Shown: positions 6,456 to 14,192 of the stretch, piece by piece
How the letters are laid out: every line of letters starts with the position of its first letter
How positions within the stretch are numbered: the first letter of the stretch is position 1
DNA from: Candidatus Bathyarchaeota archaeon
Lineage (GTDB): Archaea > Thermoproteota > Bathyarchaeia > Bathyarchaeales > DTEX01
Assembly: GCA_021162225.1 (NCBI GenBank)
Contig: JAGGZB010000116.1
Coordinates: 1-19,287 of the forward strand
Reading direction: 5' to 3'
Length of the DNA stretch: 19,287 bases
The notes under the pieces: model-generated
Told to the model about the DNA's origin: nothing
Seen by the model: the letters and a program-made list of their open reading frames with translations, nothing else
Database searches by the model: none
Position numbers and translations under genes: made by a program

Positions 6456-6790
6456 TCCTATGTAGTTAAATCTTTTTCAGTTTCCAATTGATTATACAAG
6501 TTACAAGTATCTGATGGAAACATAGAGGAGCATGGGGCAGGTTTAGACGCCAAAGATAGCGATGGAACAAGACAAAGAATCTCACGAGAGATATGTCTAC
6601 AGAAAGCAACATTGAAAGGCTGAATTAATATTACACGCGGACGAAGACATTAGCTATAATGTTGAATGTTGAGAGCGAGCGGATTCTTCAACTTAAGGAG
6701 AAGCTAAGGATATCTAAATGAAGTAACTTTGATCTCGAATGACCACATACTTTTGATTTAACGTTCTTCTCTCGCAGCCCTAATTTTATC
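6456..6790. other. Intergenic stretch without a recognisable gene
   Basis: About 335 nt. The plus strand has two short open stretches (about 43 codons ending at 6621, and a 20-codon ATG frame from 6659 rich in Glu/Lys/Leu) with no ribosome binding site and no family I recognise; the minus strand has a short hydrophobic frame, also unsupported. No convincing tRNA, C/D box pair or repeat. It could be a decayed gene or hold an unrecognised small RNA. Confidence 0.4.
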
Positions 6791-6800
6791 TTATATATAG
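6791..6800 (+). promoter_or_regulatory. TATA box of the aminotransferase gene
   Basis: TTATATATAG, predicting transcription start near 6820 and a leader of about 30 nt that contains the GAGGAG ribosome binding site at 6835-6840. Confidence 0.55.
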
Positions 6801-6850
6801 TATTTACTGAAATTTACCATTAATTATAGCAACTGAGGAGAGTGATGTTA

Positions 6851-8017
6851 ATGTTTAGGTCTAAATGGATCTCCCAACGTGCTGATATGGTTCCATGGTC
6901 CGGAGTTAGGAAAATGTTTAATTATGCACAAAAATATAGCGATGTCATCAACTTATCTCTTGGAGAACCGGATTTTGACACTCCTCAACATATAATCAAG
7001 GCAGCTATCGAAGCCATGAAGAAAGGTTATACTCATTATACTCCAAACGCTGGTTTAATAGAGTTCAGAGAAGCCGTAGCTGAAAAACTTAGGAAAGAAA
7101 ACGGGATTGATGTGGATCCAGAAACTGAGGTTATAGCTACTGTAGGCGCTATGGGCGCACTCTCACTCGCTATGCTGACCGTAGTTAACCCGGGAGATGA
7201 AGTTCTAATTCCAAATCCTGGCTTTGCAAGTTATGAAGCTCAAGTTATTCTAGCTGAAGGAAAACCAGTTTCCTACTCTCTAAATGAAGATGAGGGCTTC
7301 GATATAAACGCCGAGGAGATAGCTGGGCTTATCACTAACAAAACGCGGGCTATACTGGTGAATACTCCTTCGAATCCAACAGGCTCCGTTTTAAGTGAAA
7401 AATCTCTTAAAAAAATTGCAGAAATAGCAGTAGAAAATGATCTCTTAGTGATCTCGGATGAGGCTTATGAGGCAATTACATATGACAATTTTAGGCATGT
7501 AAGCATTGCTTCTCTCCCCGACATGAAAGATAGAACAATAAGCATATTCAGTTTTTCAAAAACCTACGCCATGACTGGATGGCGTATAGGATTTGCCGCT
7601 GCAAACGAGGAGATAATAAGGCAAATGACCAAACTTCAGGAGCATTTAGCAGCCCATCCGAGTTCAATCTCTCAAATGGCAGCTATCGCCGCGCTTCGAG
7701 GACCAAAGGACCACATTAAAAAGATGGTTAAGGAGTATTCTGAAAGAAGAGAACTCATTATGGAAGAGTTGGCTGAAATCCCTGAAATTAAATGTTTTAG
7801 GCCTCAAGGAGCATTTTATGTCTTCCCGAATATAAAAGCCTTTAAAATGTCTTCAGAGGACTTTGCGATGCACATTCTTGAAAAAGCAAGAGTTATAATC
7901 GTTCCCGGAACAGCATTTGGCAATAACGGTGAAGGATATGTAAGAATCTCGTATGCAGCCTCTAAAGAAGAAATATCCAGAGCCATGACAAGAATGAAAC
8001 AAGCACTAAAAACTTGA
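6851..8017 (+). CDS. Class I/II aminotransferase (aspartate aminotransferase-like)
   Basis: 388 aa, PLP-dependent fold-type I transaminase exchanging an amino group between an amino acid and 2-oxoglutarate in the cytosol. Visible: the LSLGEPDFDTP segment, YTPNAGLIEFREAVA, NTPSNPTG (about 172-179), the PLP-N1-binding Asp in VISDEAYE, the Schiff-base Lys237 in FSFSKTYAMTGWRIG with the phosphate-binding Arg245, and a C-terminal substrate-carboxylate Arg in GYVRISYA. Length and motifs fit subgroup I-gamma enzymes, which in archaea handle aspartate, alanine or aromatic amino acids; the substrate is not decided here. Start choice: GTG 6842, ATG 6845 and ATG 6851 are all in frame, and GAGGAG (6835-6840) spaces best with 6851. 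Transcribed alone from its own TATA box. Confidence 0.92.
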   Translation: MFRSKWISQRADMVPWSGVRKMFNYAQKYSDVINLSLGEPDFDTPQHIIKAAIEAMKKGYTHYTPNAGLIEFREAVAEKLRKENGIDVDPETEVIATVGAMGALSLAMLTVVNPGDEVLIPNPGFASYEAQVILAEGKPVSYSLNEDEGFDINAEEIAGLITNKTRAILVNTPSNPTGSVLSEKSLKKIAEIAVENDLLVISDEAYEAITYDNFRHVSIASLPDMKDRTISIFSFSKTYAMTGWRIGFAAANEEIIRQMTKLQEHLAAHPSSISQMAAIAALRGPKDHIKKMVKEYSERRELIMEELAEIPEIKCFRPQGAFYVFPNIKAFKMSSEDFAMHILEKARVIIVPGTAFGNNGEGYVRISYAASKEEISRAMTRMKQALKT

Positions 8018-8140
8018 GATATCTCAAAAATTAATTTTAGTATCCGATTGCCTTTCCATGATCAACATAATGCCTGCTTCCTAACTAAATGAAAGGGACT
8101 AGCCAAAGCTTATTAGTAAAAATTTCAGTTGTAGATTTTA

Positions 8141-9289
8141 TTGAGAGTGAAAATCTTGAGTGAAAAAATATTGGAAAAGGATGAACTGGAGAGTATGCTT
8201 GTAGGCGTCGGAATACTTGGAACAGGAGGGGGAGGAGACCCCGAATTTTTTGGGAAACCTCTTGTGGAATGGGATCTAAAAAGGGGAAGAGAATACAGAA
8301 TAATATCGCCAGAAAAGGTTAAAGATGATGCATTTATTGTTTCCGGAGGATACGCTGGCTCAGTTAGCGCATATACTTCTATCGGAGACATGTTGCAGAA
8401 ATGGGAAGAAAGATATGAACTGTTGGAAGCACTAAGGATTATGGAAAGTATCTTTAATCGTAAAGTTGATCATGTTGTTCCTTTCGAACTTGGAGGAGCA
8501 AACACCCCAGCCATATTATCTTTAGCTGCTAGGATTGGAATTTCAGCAATTGATGGTGATGGTCTTGGAAGAGCCGCGCCCGAAACTCAAATGTCAAGCT
8601 TTCTGGGACATGGAATATCTATAACTCCTATGCCTTTTGTGGACAGGGAAGGAAATGCTATAATTGTGAAACATGCGGCAAGTTATACTTATCCTGATGA
8701 ACTTATGCGCTTAGCCTTAGATTTAAATGGAGGAGTAGGGGCAAACAATCATTACCCCATGAATGGAAAGCAGCTAAAGATGAGCGTAATTCCAAATACA
8801 ATTACCTTCTCAATAAAGGTGGGAGATGCTGTTCTGAATGCTATAGACTCTAAAAGGGATCCGGTAGAAGCTTTTGTCGAAATCTCTAAGGGATTTGAAC
8901 TTTTCAAAGGAAGAGTAAAGGAGATGAGAGGAAAAGACATCCAAGCCCACTACATAGCAGAAGCTACGCTAGAAGGTCTAGATGAATACTCAGGGAAAAC
9001 CATGAAGATTATATTTAAAAATGAAGCTATGCTCGCAAAAATAAATGGACAAACAGTAACGGTGTTCCCCGACCTAATCTGTATGATAAACCCTGAAACC
9101 GGCAAGGGAATAATGGCCACAAGTATAAAGCCGGGAATAGAAATAGCTGTTGTAGGAGTTCCCGCTCATGAACGTCTACGAGAATGTCTAAAGAATGAAA
9201 ATGGCAGAAAAGCCTTTAGTCCTTCACGCTACGGATTTCCAGAGATAAAATATGAGCCTATAGAAGATCTAATTAAGAAACTATCATAA
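8141..9289 (+). CDS. DUF917 family protein (S-methyl thiohydantoin desulfurase-like)
   Basis: 382 aa. The N-terminal LGTGGGGDP (about 26-34) and the segments FELGGANTPAI, DGDGLGRAAPE and the C-terminal PGIEIAVVGVPAHE are hallmarks of DUF917 / PF06032. The family is usually encoded beside hydantoinase/oxoprolinase (HyuA) genes and includes a subgroup named S-methyl thiohydantoin desulfurase. No HyuA/HyuB partner is in the window, so this one stands alone and its substrate is unknown. Start is uncertain: TTG 8141 fits a leaderless transcript from a TATA-like box near 8111-8121; GTG 8147 or TTG 8156 (with GAGAGTGA upstream) would shorten it by 2 or 5 residues. Frame and family are confident. Confidence 0.85.
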   Translation: MRVKILSEKILEKDELESMLVGVGILGTGGGGDPEFFGKPLVEWDLKRGREYRIISPEKVKDDAFIVSGGYAGSVSAYTSIGDMLQKWEERYELLEALRIMESIFNRKVDHVVPFELGGANTPAILSLAARIGISAIDGDGLGRAAPETQMSSFLGHGISITPMPFVDREGNAIIVKHAASYTYPDELMRLALDLNGGVGANNHYPMNGKQLKMSVIPNTITFSIKVGDAVLNAIDSKRDPVEAFVEISKGFELFKGRVKEMRGKDIQAHYIAEATLEGLDEYSGKTMKIIFKNEAMLAKINGQTVTVFPDLICMINPETGKGIMATSIKPGIEIAVVGVPAHERLRECLKNENGRKAFSPSRYGFPEIKYEPIEDLIKKLS

Positions 9290-9494
9290 AATTAAAATAA
9301 AATTTGGGAATTTATTGCCCCAATTTATGCGCTTGCCTGGCAAAACAAGAGCTGTCACTAGCATTGATTTTATGGCTATGAAAACAAATATGGATCTAGA
9401 TAAAACGTTATTGGATAAATGATGATAAAGCGACTAGAATAATATATTTTTATTAAAGATTTTGAGAATAAGGATTCAAGGAGCTGATTAATTA

Positions 9495-9866
9495 TTGAAG
9501 AATATATCTTCAATACGAGTACGGTTCATAATTGAGGGCTTAGGTGAAGCAGAGGGTAGGCTTATACGGTTTCTTTCTCCAAGAACAGTTGATGCGTTAG
9601 TGAGGAACCTTCCTCTGGAGGGCCGTGCGGCATTGATGAAGGGCGGATTGTACTTTCCAGTTCCGATAAAGCTGGGAGTAGAGAAGGCTAAGAGGATCGT
9701 AGAGGGGGGAGCTTTAGCCTATTGGCCTATGGGTGGAGCTCTATGCATATTTTATGAAAATGCTAAGCCTTACAGTCCGGTTAATCATGTCGGCGAGATC
9801 GTAAAGAACTTAGAAATTTTCCGTAAAGTCGAGACGGGAACAAAGATAACCATGGAGAAAGCATAG
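9495..9866 (+). CDS. Cyclophilin-like fold protein (COG2164 type), copy 1
   Basis: 123 aa of small beta-rich protein. The pattern LPLEGRAALMKGGLYFPVPI, GGALAYWPMGGALCIFYEN and a C-terminal TGTKITMEK matches archaeal cyclophilin-like proteins (COG2164), structural relatives of cyclophilin without known prolyl-isomerase activity; function unknown. The start is TTG 9495 preceded by AAGGAGCTGAT (9478-9488), a near-perfect match to the archaeal ribosome binding site. A paralogue with the better-conserved form of the family lies at 12895. Compared with it this copy lacks the GPTP segment after the IFF/IFY strand. Its stop codon is 1 nt from that of the convergent gene at 9868. Confidence 0.75.
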   Translation: MKNISSIRVRFIIEGLGEAEGRLIRFLSPRTVDALVRNLPLEGRAALMKGGLYFPVPIKLGVEKAKRIVEGGALAYWPMGGALCIFYENAKPYSPVNHVGEIVKNLEIFRKVETGTKITMEKA

Positions 9867-9867
9867 A

Positions 9868-10440
9868 TTAAGACATATGTTTCCTTTTCATCTTCGCTGC
9901 CTTCTCAAGATGAATCTGGTACGCTTTTGCCCTCCACTTTTCTCTCCAGCTCTTCCATCCAGTCTTTACAAGCTTCTCCCTAAGGACTATCTTTTCAGCA
10001 ACCCACTCCAGCAATGGATAGAACCTCTTTTTGTCCTTAAGTCTTTCCGGGGGAACCCCGACTTCTACGCACCAGTCTAAATAACTCCTTTCAACTCTTT
10101 CTTGGAGCTCCCCTTTTATCCTAGTCTTTTCAACATAGAAGCCTCTTTGCTGGAGGTATTTGCGTATGCTGGAAAGAATGTATCCAGAGCATACCTTGAA
10201 ATACGTCTTTTCATCCGGCTGCATAACATTCACTATCTCTTCAGCTATGCGCACAGCTTCAGCCAAATAAGCTTTCCTCTCAAAGTTTGGAGGCTGAAAA
10301 GCGGTTACCGGTATTCTTCGCTCCATATATTTACGGTCAGGGAGCTTAAGCGCTCCTACAACGACCCCTAAAAGAAGATCACCCCAGCCAGCATCATCTA
10401 TTAAAATAACTTTATCATAAATGAACCTATCCAATCCCAT
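9868..10440 (-). CDS. Conserved-looking archaeal protein, family not recognised
   Basis: 190 aa. It begins with a hydrophobic strand ending in acidic residues and glycine (KVILIDDAGWGDLLLGVVVGA, Asp15/16), followed by ERRIPVTAFQPPNFERK, a helix, a second strand-helix unit (KVCSGYILSSIRKYLQQRG), RIKGELQERVERSYLDW with Glu117, and a strongly basic tail (KAAKMKRKHMS). An N-terminal strand with D and G, then later acidic helix residues, is reminiscent of RNase H-like nucleases, but I cannot name a family and this is only a fold guess. ATG 10440 has an in-frame stop directly upstream, so the start is fixed on that side. A TATA box ACTTATAAATTT lies at 10502-10513 (minus). Confidence 0.7.
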   Translation of the reverse strand: MGLDRFIYDKVILIDDAGWGDLLLGVVVGALKLPDRKYMERRIPVTAFQPPNFERKAYLAEAVRIAEEIVNVMQPDEKTYFKVCSGYILSSIRKYLQQRGFYVEKTRIKGELQERVERSYLDWCVEVGVPPERLKDKKRFYPLLEWVAEKIVLREKLVKTGWKSWREKWRAKAYQIHLEKAAKMKRKHMS

Positions 10441-10521
10441 TCAGAATTTCCCCTAATCATCAGAGAACCTACAAATCCCCCTTTTCATACTCTTCAGTGG
10501 TAAATTTATAAGTATTTTCTA

Positions 10522-10539
10522 AGAAAAGAAGGCTTTTCT
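10522..10539 (-). terminator. Hairpin downstream of S25e, probable terminator
   Basis: A perfect 7-bp stem (AGAAAAG / CTTTTCT) around a 4-nt loop lies 21 nt after the S25e stop, with T-rich sequence on the minus strand. It also lies just upstream of the promoter of the next gene. Confidence 0.4.
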
Positions 10540-10559
10540 GTGTGCTTAATTACTAAGAG

Positions 10560-10901
10560 CTACTCGGAGGGCTTATAGATCTTTAGGTTTCTACCTCCAG
10601 ATACATAGGTTATTATTCCCTTCTGGTGCAAATCTTCGAGGAAGTCCTTTGCGACGCTTAGAAGAAGATTAAAACGTGACGCAACAGTATACGGTGTTAT
10701 CACCTTCATGCTTCGCAGCTGCTTTATTACCCTCTCATCTCTGGGATCCGGGGGGATAATTCTCGCAGCTTTTAACTCAATCCGCGAAAGACGCTTCTCC
10801 TTTTCAGTCCTTTTACGCCTTGCCTCTTTCCTTGCTTCCTTCTCTCTTCTCACCTGAGCCTTAGCGAGTTGTGTTAATGTAGGCTTCTTTTTACCGCCCA
10901 T
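10560..10901 (-). CDS. rps25e: Small-subunit ribosomal protein S25e
   Basis: 113 aa, component of the 30S subunit in archaea (eS25 in eukaryotes). It has a basic N-terminal extension (MGGKKKPTLTQLAKAQ, then a long Arg/Lys/Glu-rich helix to about residue 45) and a winged-helix body with the diagnostic ITPYTVASRFNLLLSVAK and GIITYVSGGRNLKIYKP. The open frame runs on to an ATG at 10970, but MGGKKKP at 10901 is the normal family start and the TATA box at 10934-10941 lies inside that extension, so the long form cannot be made from it. GAGGATT just upstream serves as ribosome binding site. Own promoter, apparently separate from the creatininase-like gene upstream. Confidence 0.93.
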   Translation of the reverse strand: MGGKKKPTLTQLAKAQVRREKEARKEARRKRTEKEKRLSRIELKAARIIPPDPRDERVIKQLRSMKVITPYTVASRFNLLLSVAKDFLEDLHQKGIITYVSGGRNLKIYKPSE

Positions 10902-10933
10902 TTTAATCCTCAAAAAAGAAAAATGAAGATCGA

Positions 10934-10941
10934 GTTTATAG
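10934..10941 (-). promoter_or_regulatory. TATA box of rps25e
   Basis: Minus-strand CTATAAAC, predicting a transcript start near 10912, about 11 nt before ATG 10901. This decides the start of the S25e gene. Confidence 0.5.
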
Positions 10942-10976
10942 ATGTTTTGCTTATTCTTCTGCCATAACATGTAATA

Positions 10977-11768
10977 TTATGCCGTTTTAGGTCTCCCGTA
11001 TGCTCTCAGATAAAAATCGTCAAGAACTACGGGCACTTTCTCGTCATGCTTAATTCTTCTAATAGCATCTGCCAAGTACTCAACAATCTTATTCACGATC
11101 TTTTCACCTTTCTCTACGCTGGCTTTCCTCGGATCTCCTACATACAGCTGTACGGCGTATGCTTGCCAATCAACTGATGTCTCTATTCCTTGGGGAAGAC
11201 CAGTACTTTCAACCCTTGCCTCCTGCTTAACATTCTCCATTCTTATCAAGTCTTTAAACAGGTAGAGTCCGATGCTTGTCTCTATCTCACATGCATGCCC
11301 CACTCTTCTCCCTTCACTCATTTCTTCAATAATATCTCTAACGGGGAATAGCGGATTGACCAGCGCATACAAAGCATAACTCTTTCTCTTATTCAGCATT
11401 TCTTTTAAGAAAAGTCTCAGCACAGGGATATTTCCACCATGGCCGTTTAGGATCAGAATCTTCTTAAACCCATTCCTTGCAATTTCGCCGCATATTTCCT
11501 CAAGAAGCGAAAGCATGGTCTTCGCAGTTAACGAGATAGTTCCCGGAAAATGCTTATTCTCAGGAACGTATGCATAGTAGAGTGGAGGAAGAACAATAGA
11601 TTCTTCCTTCTCCGCGGCTAACTCAGCTATTCTATACACAGTAAGAGAATCTGTGCCAATTGGCATGTGGGGACCGTGAATCTCGATCGATCCTATTGGC
11701 AATATTGCAACTAGTCCTTTTTCAGCCGCATTTTTAACATCTAAGCTTGTTAAATACTCATAAAGCAT
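10977..11768 (-). CDS. Creatininase-family metal hydrolase
   Basis: 263 aa. Family enzymes cleave cyclic or linear amides with two divalent metals; members include creatininase, mycofactocin peptidase-type proteins and the archaeal FAPy deformylase of riboflavin/F420 synthesis (ArfB). Motifs: PIGSIEIHGPHMPIGTD (24-40; likely metal ligands Glu29, His31, Asp40), LNGHGGN (His110) and GHACEIETS (157-165, Glu ligand). Length is normal. Which substrate is cleaved cannot be decided from sequence; a formylaminopyrimidine deformylase role is plausible in an archaeon but no riboflavin gene is nearby. ATG 11768 is preceded by TGGTGAA (GGTGA at 11775-11779) at good spacing, and a TATA-like CTAAAAATCC lies at 11809-11818. 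Confidence 0.9.
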   Translation of the reverse strand: MLYEYLTSLDVKNAAEKGLVAILPIGSIEIHGPHMPIGTDSLTVYRIAELAAEKEESIVLPPLYYAYVPENKHFPGTISLTAKTMLSLLEEICGEIARNGFKKILILNGHGGNIPVLRLFLKEMLNKRKSYALYALVNPLFPVRDIIEEMSEGRRVGHACEIETSIGLYLFKDLIRMENVKQEARVESTGLPQGIETSVDWQAYAVQLYVGDPRKASVEKGEKIVNKIVEYLADAIRRIKHDEKVPVVLDDFYLRAYGRPKTA

Positions 11769-11850
11769 TCAGCTTCACCACGACCTTCGTCGTTAAAATA
11801 ATAAAAGGATTTTTAGTTTTAACGATTTGTGATAAGTGAAAAATATCTTT

Positions 11851-12765
11851 CTAAGATAACGAGAGTTCTTCGATGATCCTTTTCATATTCTCTGCGCCTT
11901 TGTAGAATGTGGATTTCTCATCCTCGTCAAGATCCCATTCAATTATCCTCTCAACTCCTCCGCTTCCCAGCTTCGCGGGAACTCCGATGCTGACCCCTTT
12001 AAGACCATATTCTCCGTCCAGCACGGTTGAGACTACAGCTAATCTTGAATCGCCCTCAATAATCATCTGAATTATATTTGCTGTGTTACTCGCTGGAGCG
12101 TATACGGTTCTGCCTTTCTTGGAGATCACATTCAACGCCGACTGTCTGATCTCCTCTGTTATTTCAGCCCGTTCTTCTTTGCTGAATGCTTTCTTCTCCC
12201 CTTTCACCTTAACTCTACTGAAGACTGGAACTTGATTCTCTCCATGTTCTCCGATAACGTATGCTTCAACTTCTAATACTGGAACATTAAGCCTCTTACT
12301 TATTGCTCTCCTGAACCTTGCTGAGTCAAGCATCCCCGCGCTTCCAATAACTCTTCTTCTCTCAAACCCCGTGATCCTCCACATGATGAAATTCATTATA
12401 TCTACAGGGTTAGTTAGGGTCACTACTACAGGTCTCCCTCGAATCTCCTTTATATTTGAGGCTATCGACTTGACTATCTGAATATTCGCTTTGAGAAGAT
12501 CCATTCTAGACTTCATATCCGGAGTTCTAGGTTTTCCAGCAGTTACAATAACTATGTCTGATCCGTCTGCATCTTCATACCCTCCAGCGACCACATCGAT
12601 ATTACTCCGAAAAGCCATGGCTTGAGCTATATCCTCAGCGTTTCCCTCGGCGAGTTCATGATACACATCAATTAGAACTATCTGATCGACGATATCTCTA
12701 GCCGCCAATTCATACGCTATGCATGAGCCTAGGCTTCCAACACCTATAACTGTCGCCTTCTTCAT
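11851..12765 (-). CDS. mdh: Malate dehydrogenase (NAD-dependent)
   Basis: 304 aa, interconverts malate and oxaloacetate in the cytosol. Rossmann loop GVGSLGS (8-14), Asp33 at the end of strand 2 favouring NAD over NADP, the substrate loop AGKPRTPDMKSR with Arg80 (Arg here marks malate rather than lactate dehydrogenase) and Arg87, LTNPVD with Asn119, Arg150 in DSARFR, and catalytic His174 in GEHGENQVP. Belongs to the LDH-like MDH branch common in archaea. The predicted TATA box at 12784-12798 would place transcription start at or next to ATG 12765, so the message is probably leaderless. Divergent from the cyclophilin-like gene at 12895. Confidence 0.93.
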   Translation of the reverse strand: MKKATVIGVGSLGSCIAYELAARDIVDQIVLIDVYHELAEGNAEDIAQAMAFRSNIDVVAGGYEDADGSDIVIVTAGKPRTPDMKSRMDLLKANIQIVKSIASNIKEIRGRPVVVTLTNPVDIMNFIMWRITGFERRRVIGSAGMLDSARFRRAISKRLNVPVLEVEAYVIGEHGENQVPVFSRVKVKGEKKAFSKEERAEITEEIRQSALNVISKKGRTVYAPASNTANIIQMIIEGDSRLAVVSTVLDGEYGLKGVSIGVPAKLGSGGVERIIEWDLDEDEKSTFYKGAENMKRIIEELSLS

Positions 12766-12783
12766 GAGGCATATTTAATTAAT

Positions 12784-12798
12784 GATTAAACTTTAAGG
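12784..12798 (-). promoter_or_regulatory. Promoter of mdh
   Basis: Minus-strand CCTTAAAGTTTAATC, centred about 26 nt upstream of the ATG at 12765; implies a leaderless or nearly leaderless transcript. Confidence 0.4.
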
Positions 12799-12860
12799 AT
12801 TTCCATTTGCATGATTCAAGGCAGAATTAATGCGAAAAACAGTCTCTCTTAAATTTCCAA

Positions 12861-12870
12861 AAATATTAAT
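12861..12870 (+). promoter_or_regulatory. TATA box of cyclophilin-like copy 2
   Basis: AAATATTAAT; predicts a transcript start near 12891. A GTG at 12871 directly abuts this box and would not be transcribed, so the start must be GTG 12895 or TTG 12904. Confidence 0.5.
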
Positions 12871-12894
12871 GTGAGAAGGCGATATCATAGAGTG

Positions 12895-13293
12895 GTGAGT
12901 GAATTGACTAAAAGAATCAAGATAACAAGCGAAAGGATAGGAGAAGTTGAAGCTATCCTACTTGAGGATAAGGCTCCGAAGACCGTTGAGGCCATATGGA
13001 ATATACTTCCAATAGAGGCCAGGGCAAATACATGGGGAGACGAAATATACTTTTCGATACCAGTTAGGCTTGAGGGCGAAAATGTCCATGAAACCGTTGA
13101 GGAAGGCGATATAGGCTACTGGCCTCCGGGTCAGGGATTCTGCATATTCTTCGGGCCTACGCCTATAAGCCGCAGAGGAGAAATAAGACCGGCAGATCCT
13201 GTTAATGTCTTCGGAAAGGTTGAAGGAGATCCAAAGATCTTTAAGAAAGTTAGAAGCGGAGACAGGATAAGGATAGAAAAGGTAGAAGAGTAA
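12895..13293 (+). CDS. Cyclophilin-like fold protein (COG2164 type), copy 2
   Basis: 132 aa. Core pattern: LLEDKAPKTVEAIWNILPIEARANTWGDEIYFSIPV, then EEGDIGYWPPGQGFCIFFGPTPIS, VNVFGKVEGD and a C-terminal VRSGDRIRIEKV (given in pieces; about residues 20-130). This is the canonical form of the archaeal COG2164 family, cyclophilin-like beta barrels of unknown function. The frame is open to GTG 12871, but the promoter argues for GTG 12895 (leaderless) or TTG 12904, which has GTGGTGA 5 nt upstream. About 108 nt before the KaiC-like gene, same strand; a shared transcript is possible. Confidence 0.8.
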   Translation: MSELTKRIKITSERIGEVEAILLEDKAPKTVEAIWNILPIEARANTWGDEIYFSIPVRLEGENVHETVEEGDIGYWPPGQGFCIFFGPTPISRRGEIRPADPVNVFGKVEGDPKIFKKVRSGDRIRIEKVEE

Positions 13294-13400
13294 AAGATAG
13301 CGGCGAGGCTAGCATTCCACTATTAATTCTTTCGTTTTTCTCCAGAGATCTAAGAGTTTATCTTTCCCATTCACACTATATTATCTTTGGGGAGGCGCTA

Positions 13401-14192
13401 TTGTCCGTTGAGAGGCTTTCTATAGGCATACCAGAACTAGATAGTATGCTCGCCGGAGGGATACCAGCAGGCTTTACGGTCGCCGTTACGGGAGAGCCGG
13501 GAACCGGCAAGACGGTTCTTTGTATACACTTCATAGCTGAGGGTATACGGGAAGGGGATAAGTGCGTTTATGTAACGACTGAGGAAAGCAGAGAGTCAAT
13601 AATTGTGCAGGCAAACCAGTTTGGATTCGATTTTTCCAGGAGTATAAGAGAGAACAACCTTGTATTGATCGATGCGCTGATGGGACTCAAGGATAAATGG
13701 TCTTTGCAGAGCTTAGATGTGGAGGAGCTAGTCGATAAGGTGATTCAGGCTAAGAAGGCCTTGGGGTATGGCAGGGCGAGGCTCGTAATTGATTCTCTAT
13801 CGGCTTTCTGGCTTGATAAACCTGCTATGTCTAGGAGGCATTCCTACTTTGTTAAGAAGGTCCTATCTAAATGGGGATTTACAACTCTCGTAACTTCACA
13901 GTATGCCATAACGACCTCTGAAGCATTTGGATGGGGAGTTGAGCATATAGCCGACGGGATCATCCGGTTCAGAAGATCCGTTAAGGGAGGGGTTCTCAGA
14001 AGATATATACTTATAGAAAAGATGAGGCAAACTCCTCATAGCTTAAAGATGTACGAGATTGAGATAATCGACGGCAGAGGCCTAGTTATCAGAGGATCGG
14101 TTGACATGCGAAAGGAGGATATCGCTCTTCCAAGACACGTTATGAATAGGATTCGTAAAGCATCACAGAAGAGAGATGCTGAAATACCTTGA
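13401..14192 (+). CDS. KaiC-like RecA-superfamily ATPase
   Basis: 263 aa, single ATPase domain. It opens with the KaiC-type RLSIGIPELDSMLAGGIPAG, then Walker A GEPGTGKT (31-38), paired acidic residues TTEES (Glu61/62, catalytic), and Walker B RLVIDSLSAF (Asp131). Archaeal single-domain KaiC-like proteins are diverse: signalling, motility, or DNA-related RadA paralogues; none of them forms a clock. The downstream gene overlaps by 4 bp and encodes a primase-like protein, so a DNA-related role, such as loading or helicase-like help to the primase, is a reasonable inference. TTG 13401 has a strong GGGGAGG (13389-13395) at 5 nt. C-terminal 25 residues are basic. Confidence 0.88.
   Translation: MSVERLSIGIPELDSMLAGGIPAGFTVAVTGEPGTGKTVLCIHFIAEGIREGDKCVYVTTEESRESIIVQANQFGFDFSRSIRENNLVLIDALMGLKDKWSLQSLDVEELVDKVIQAKKALGYGRARLVIDSLSAFWLDKPAMSRRHSYFVKKVLSKWGFTTLVTSQYAITTSEAFGWGVEHIADGIIRFRRSVKGGVLRRYILIEKMRQTPHSLKMYEIEIIDGRGLVIRGSVDMRKEDIALPRHVMNRIRKASQKRDAEIP

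Noticed and set aside
6500..6625. C/D-box small RNA suggested by CTGATGG and a later CTGA
   Set aside because: The boxes are over 100 nt apart, box C is imperfect and no C'/D' pair is visible.
9304..9323. TTGGG/CCCAA stem-loop after the DUF917 gene as a terminator
   Set aside because: The stem is only 5 bp with a 10-nt loop and no T-run follows.
10902..10970. 23-residue N-terminal extension of S25e
   Set aside because: The extension is unlike the family, and the TATA box at 10934-10941 lies inside it; the MGGKKKP start at 10901 is normal.
11851..12765. Lactate rather than malate dehydrogenase
   Set aside because: Arg80 occupies the substrate-specificity position that is Gln in lactate dehydrogenases.
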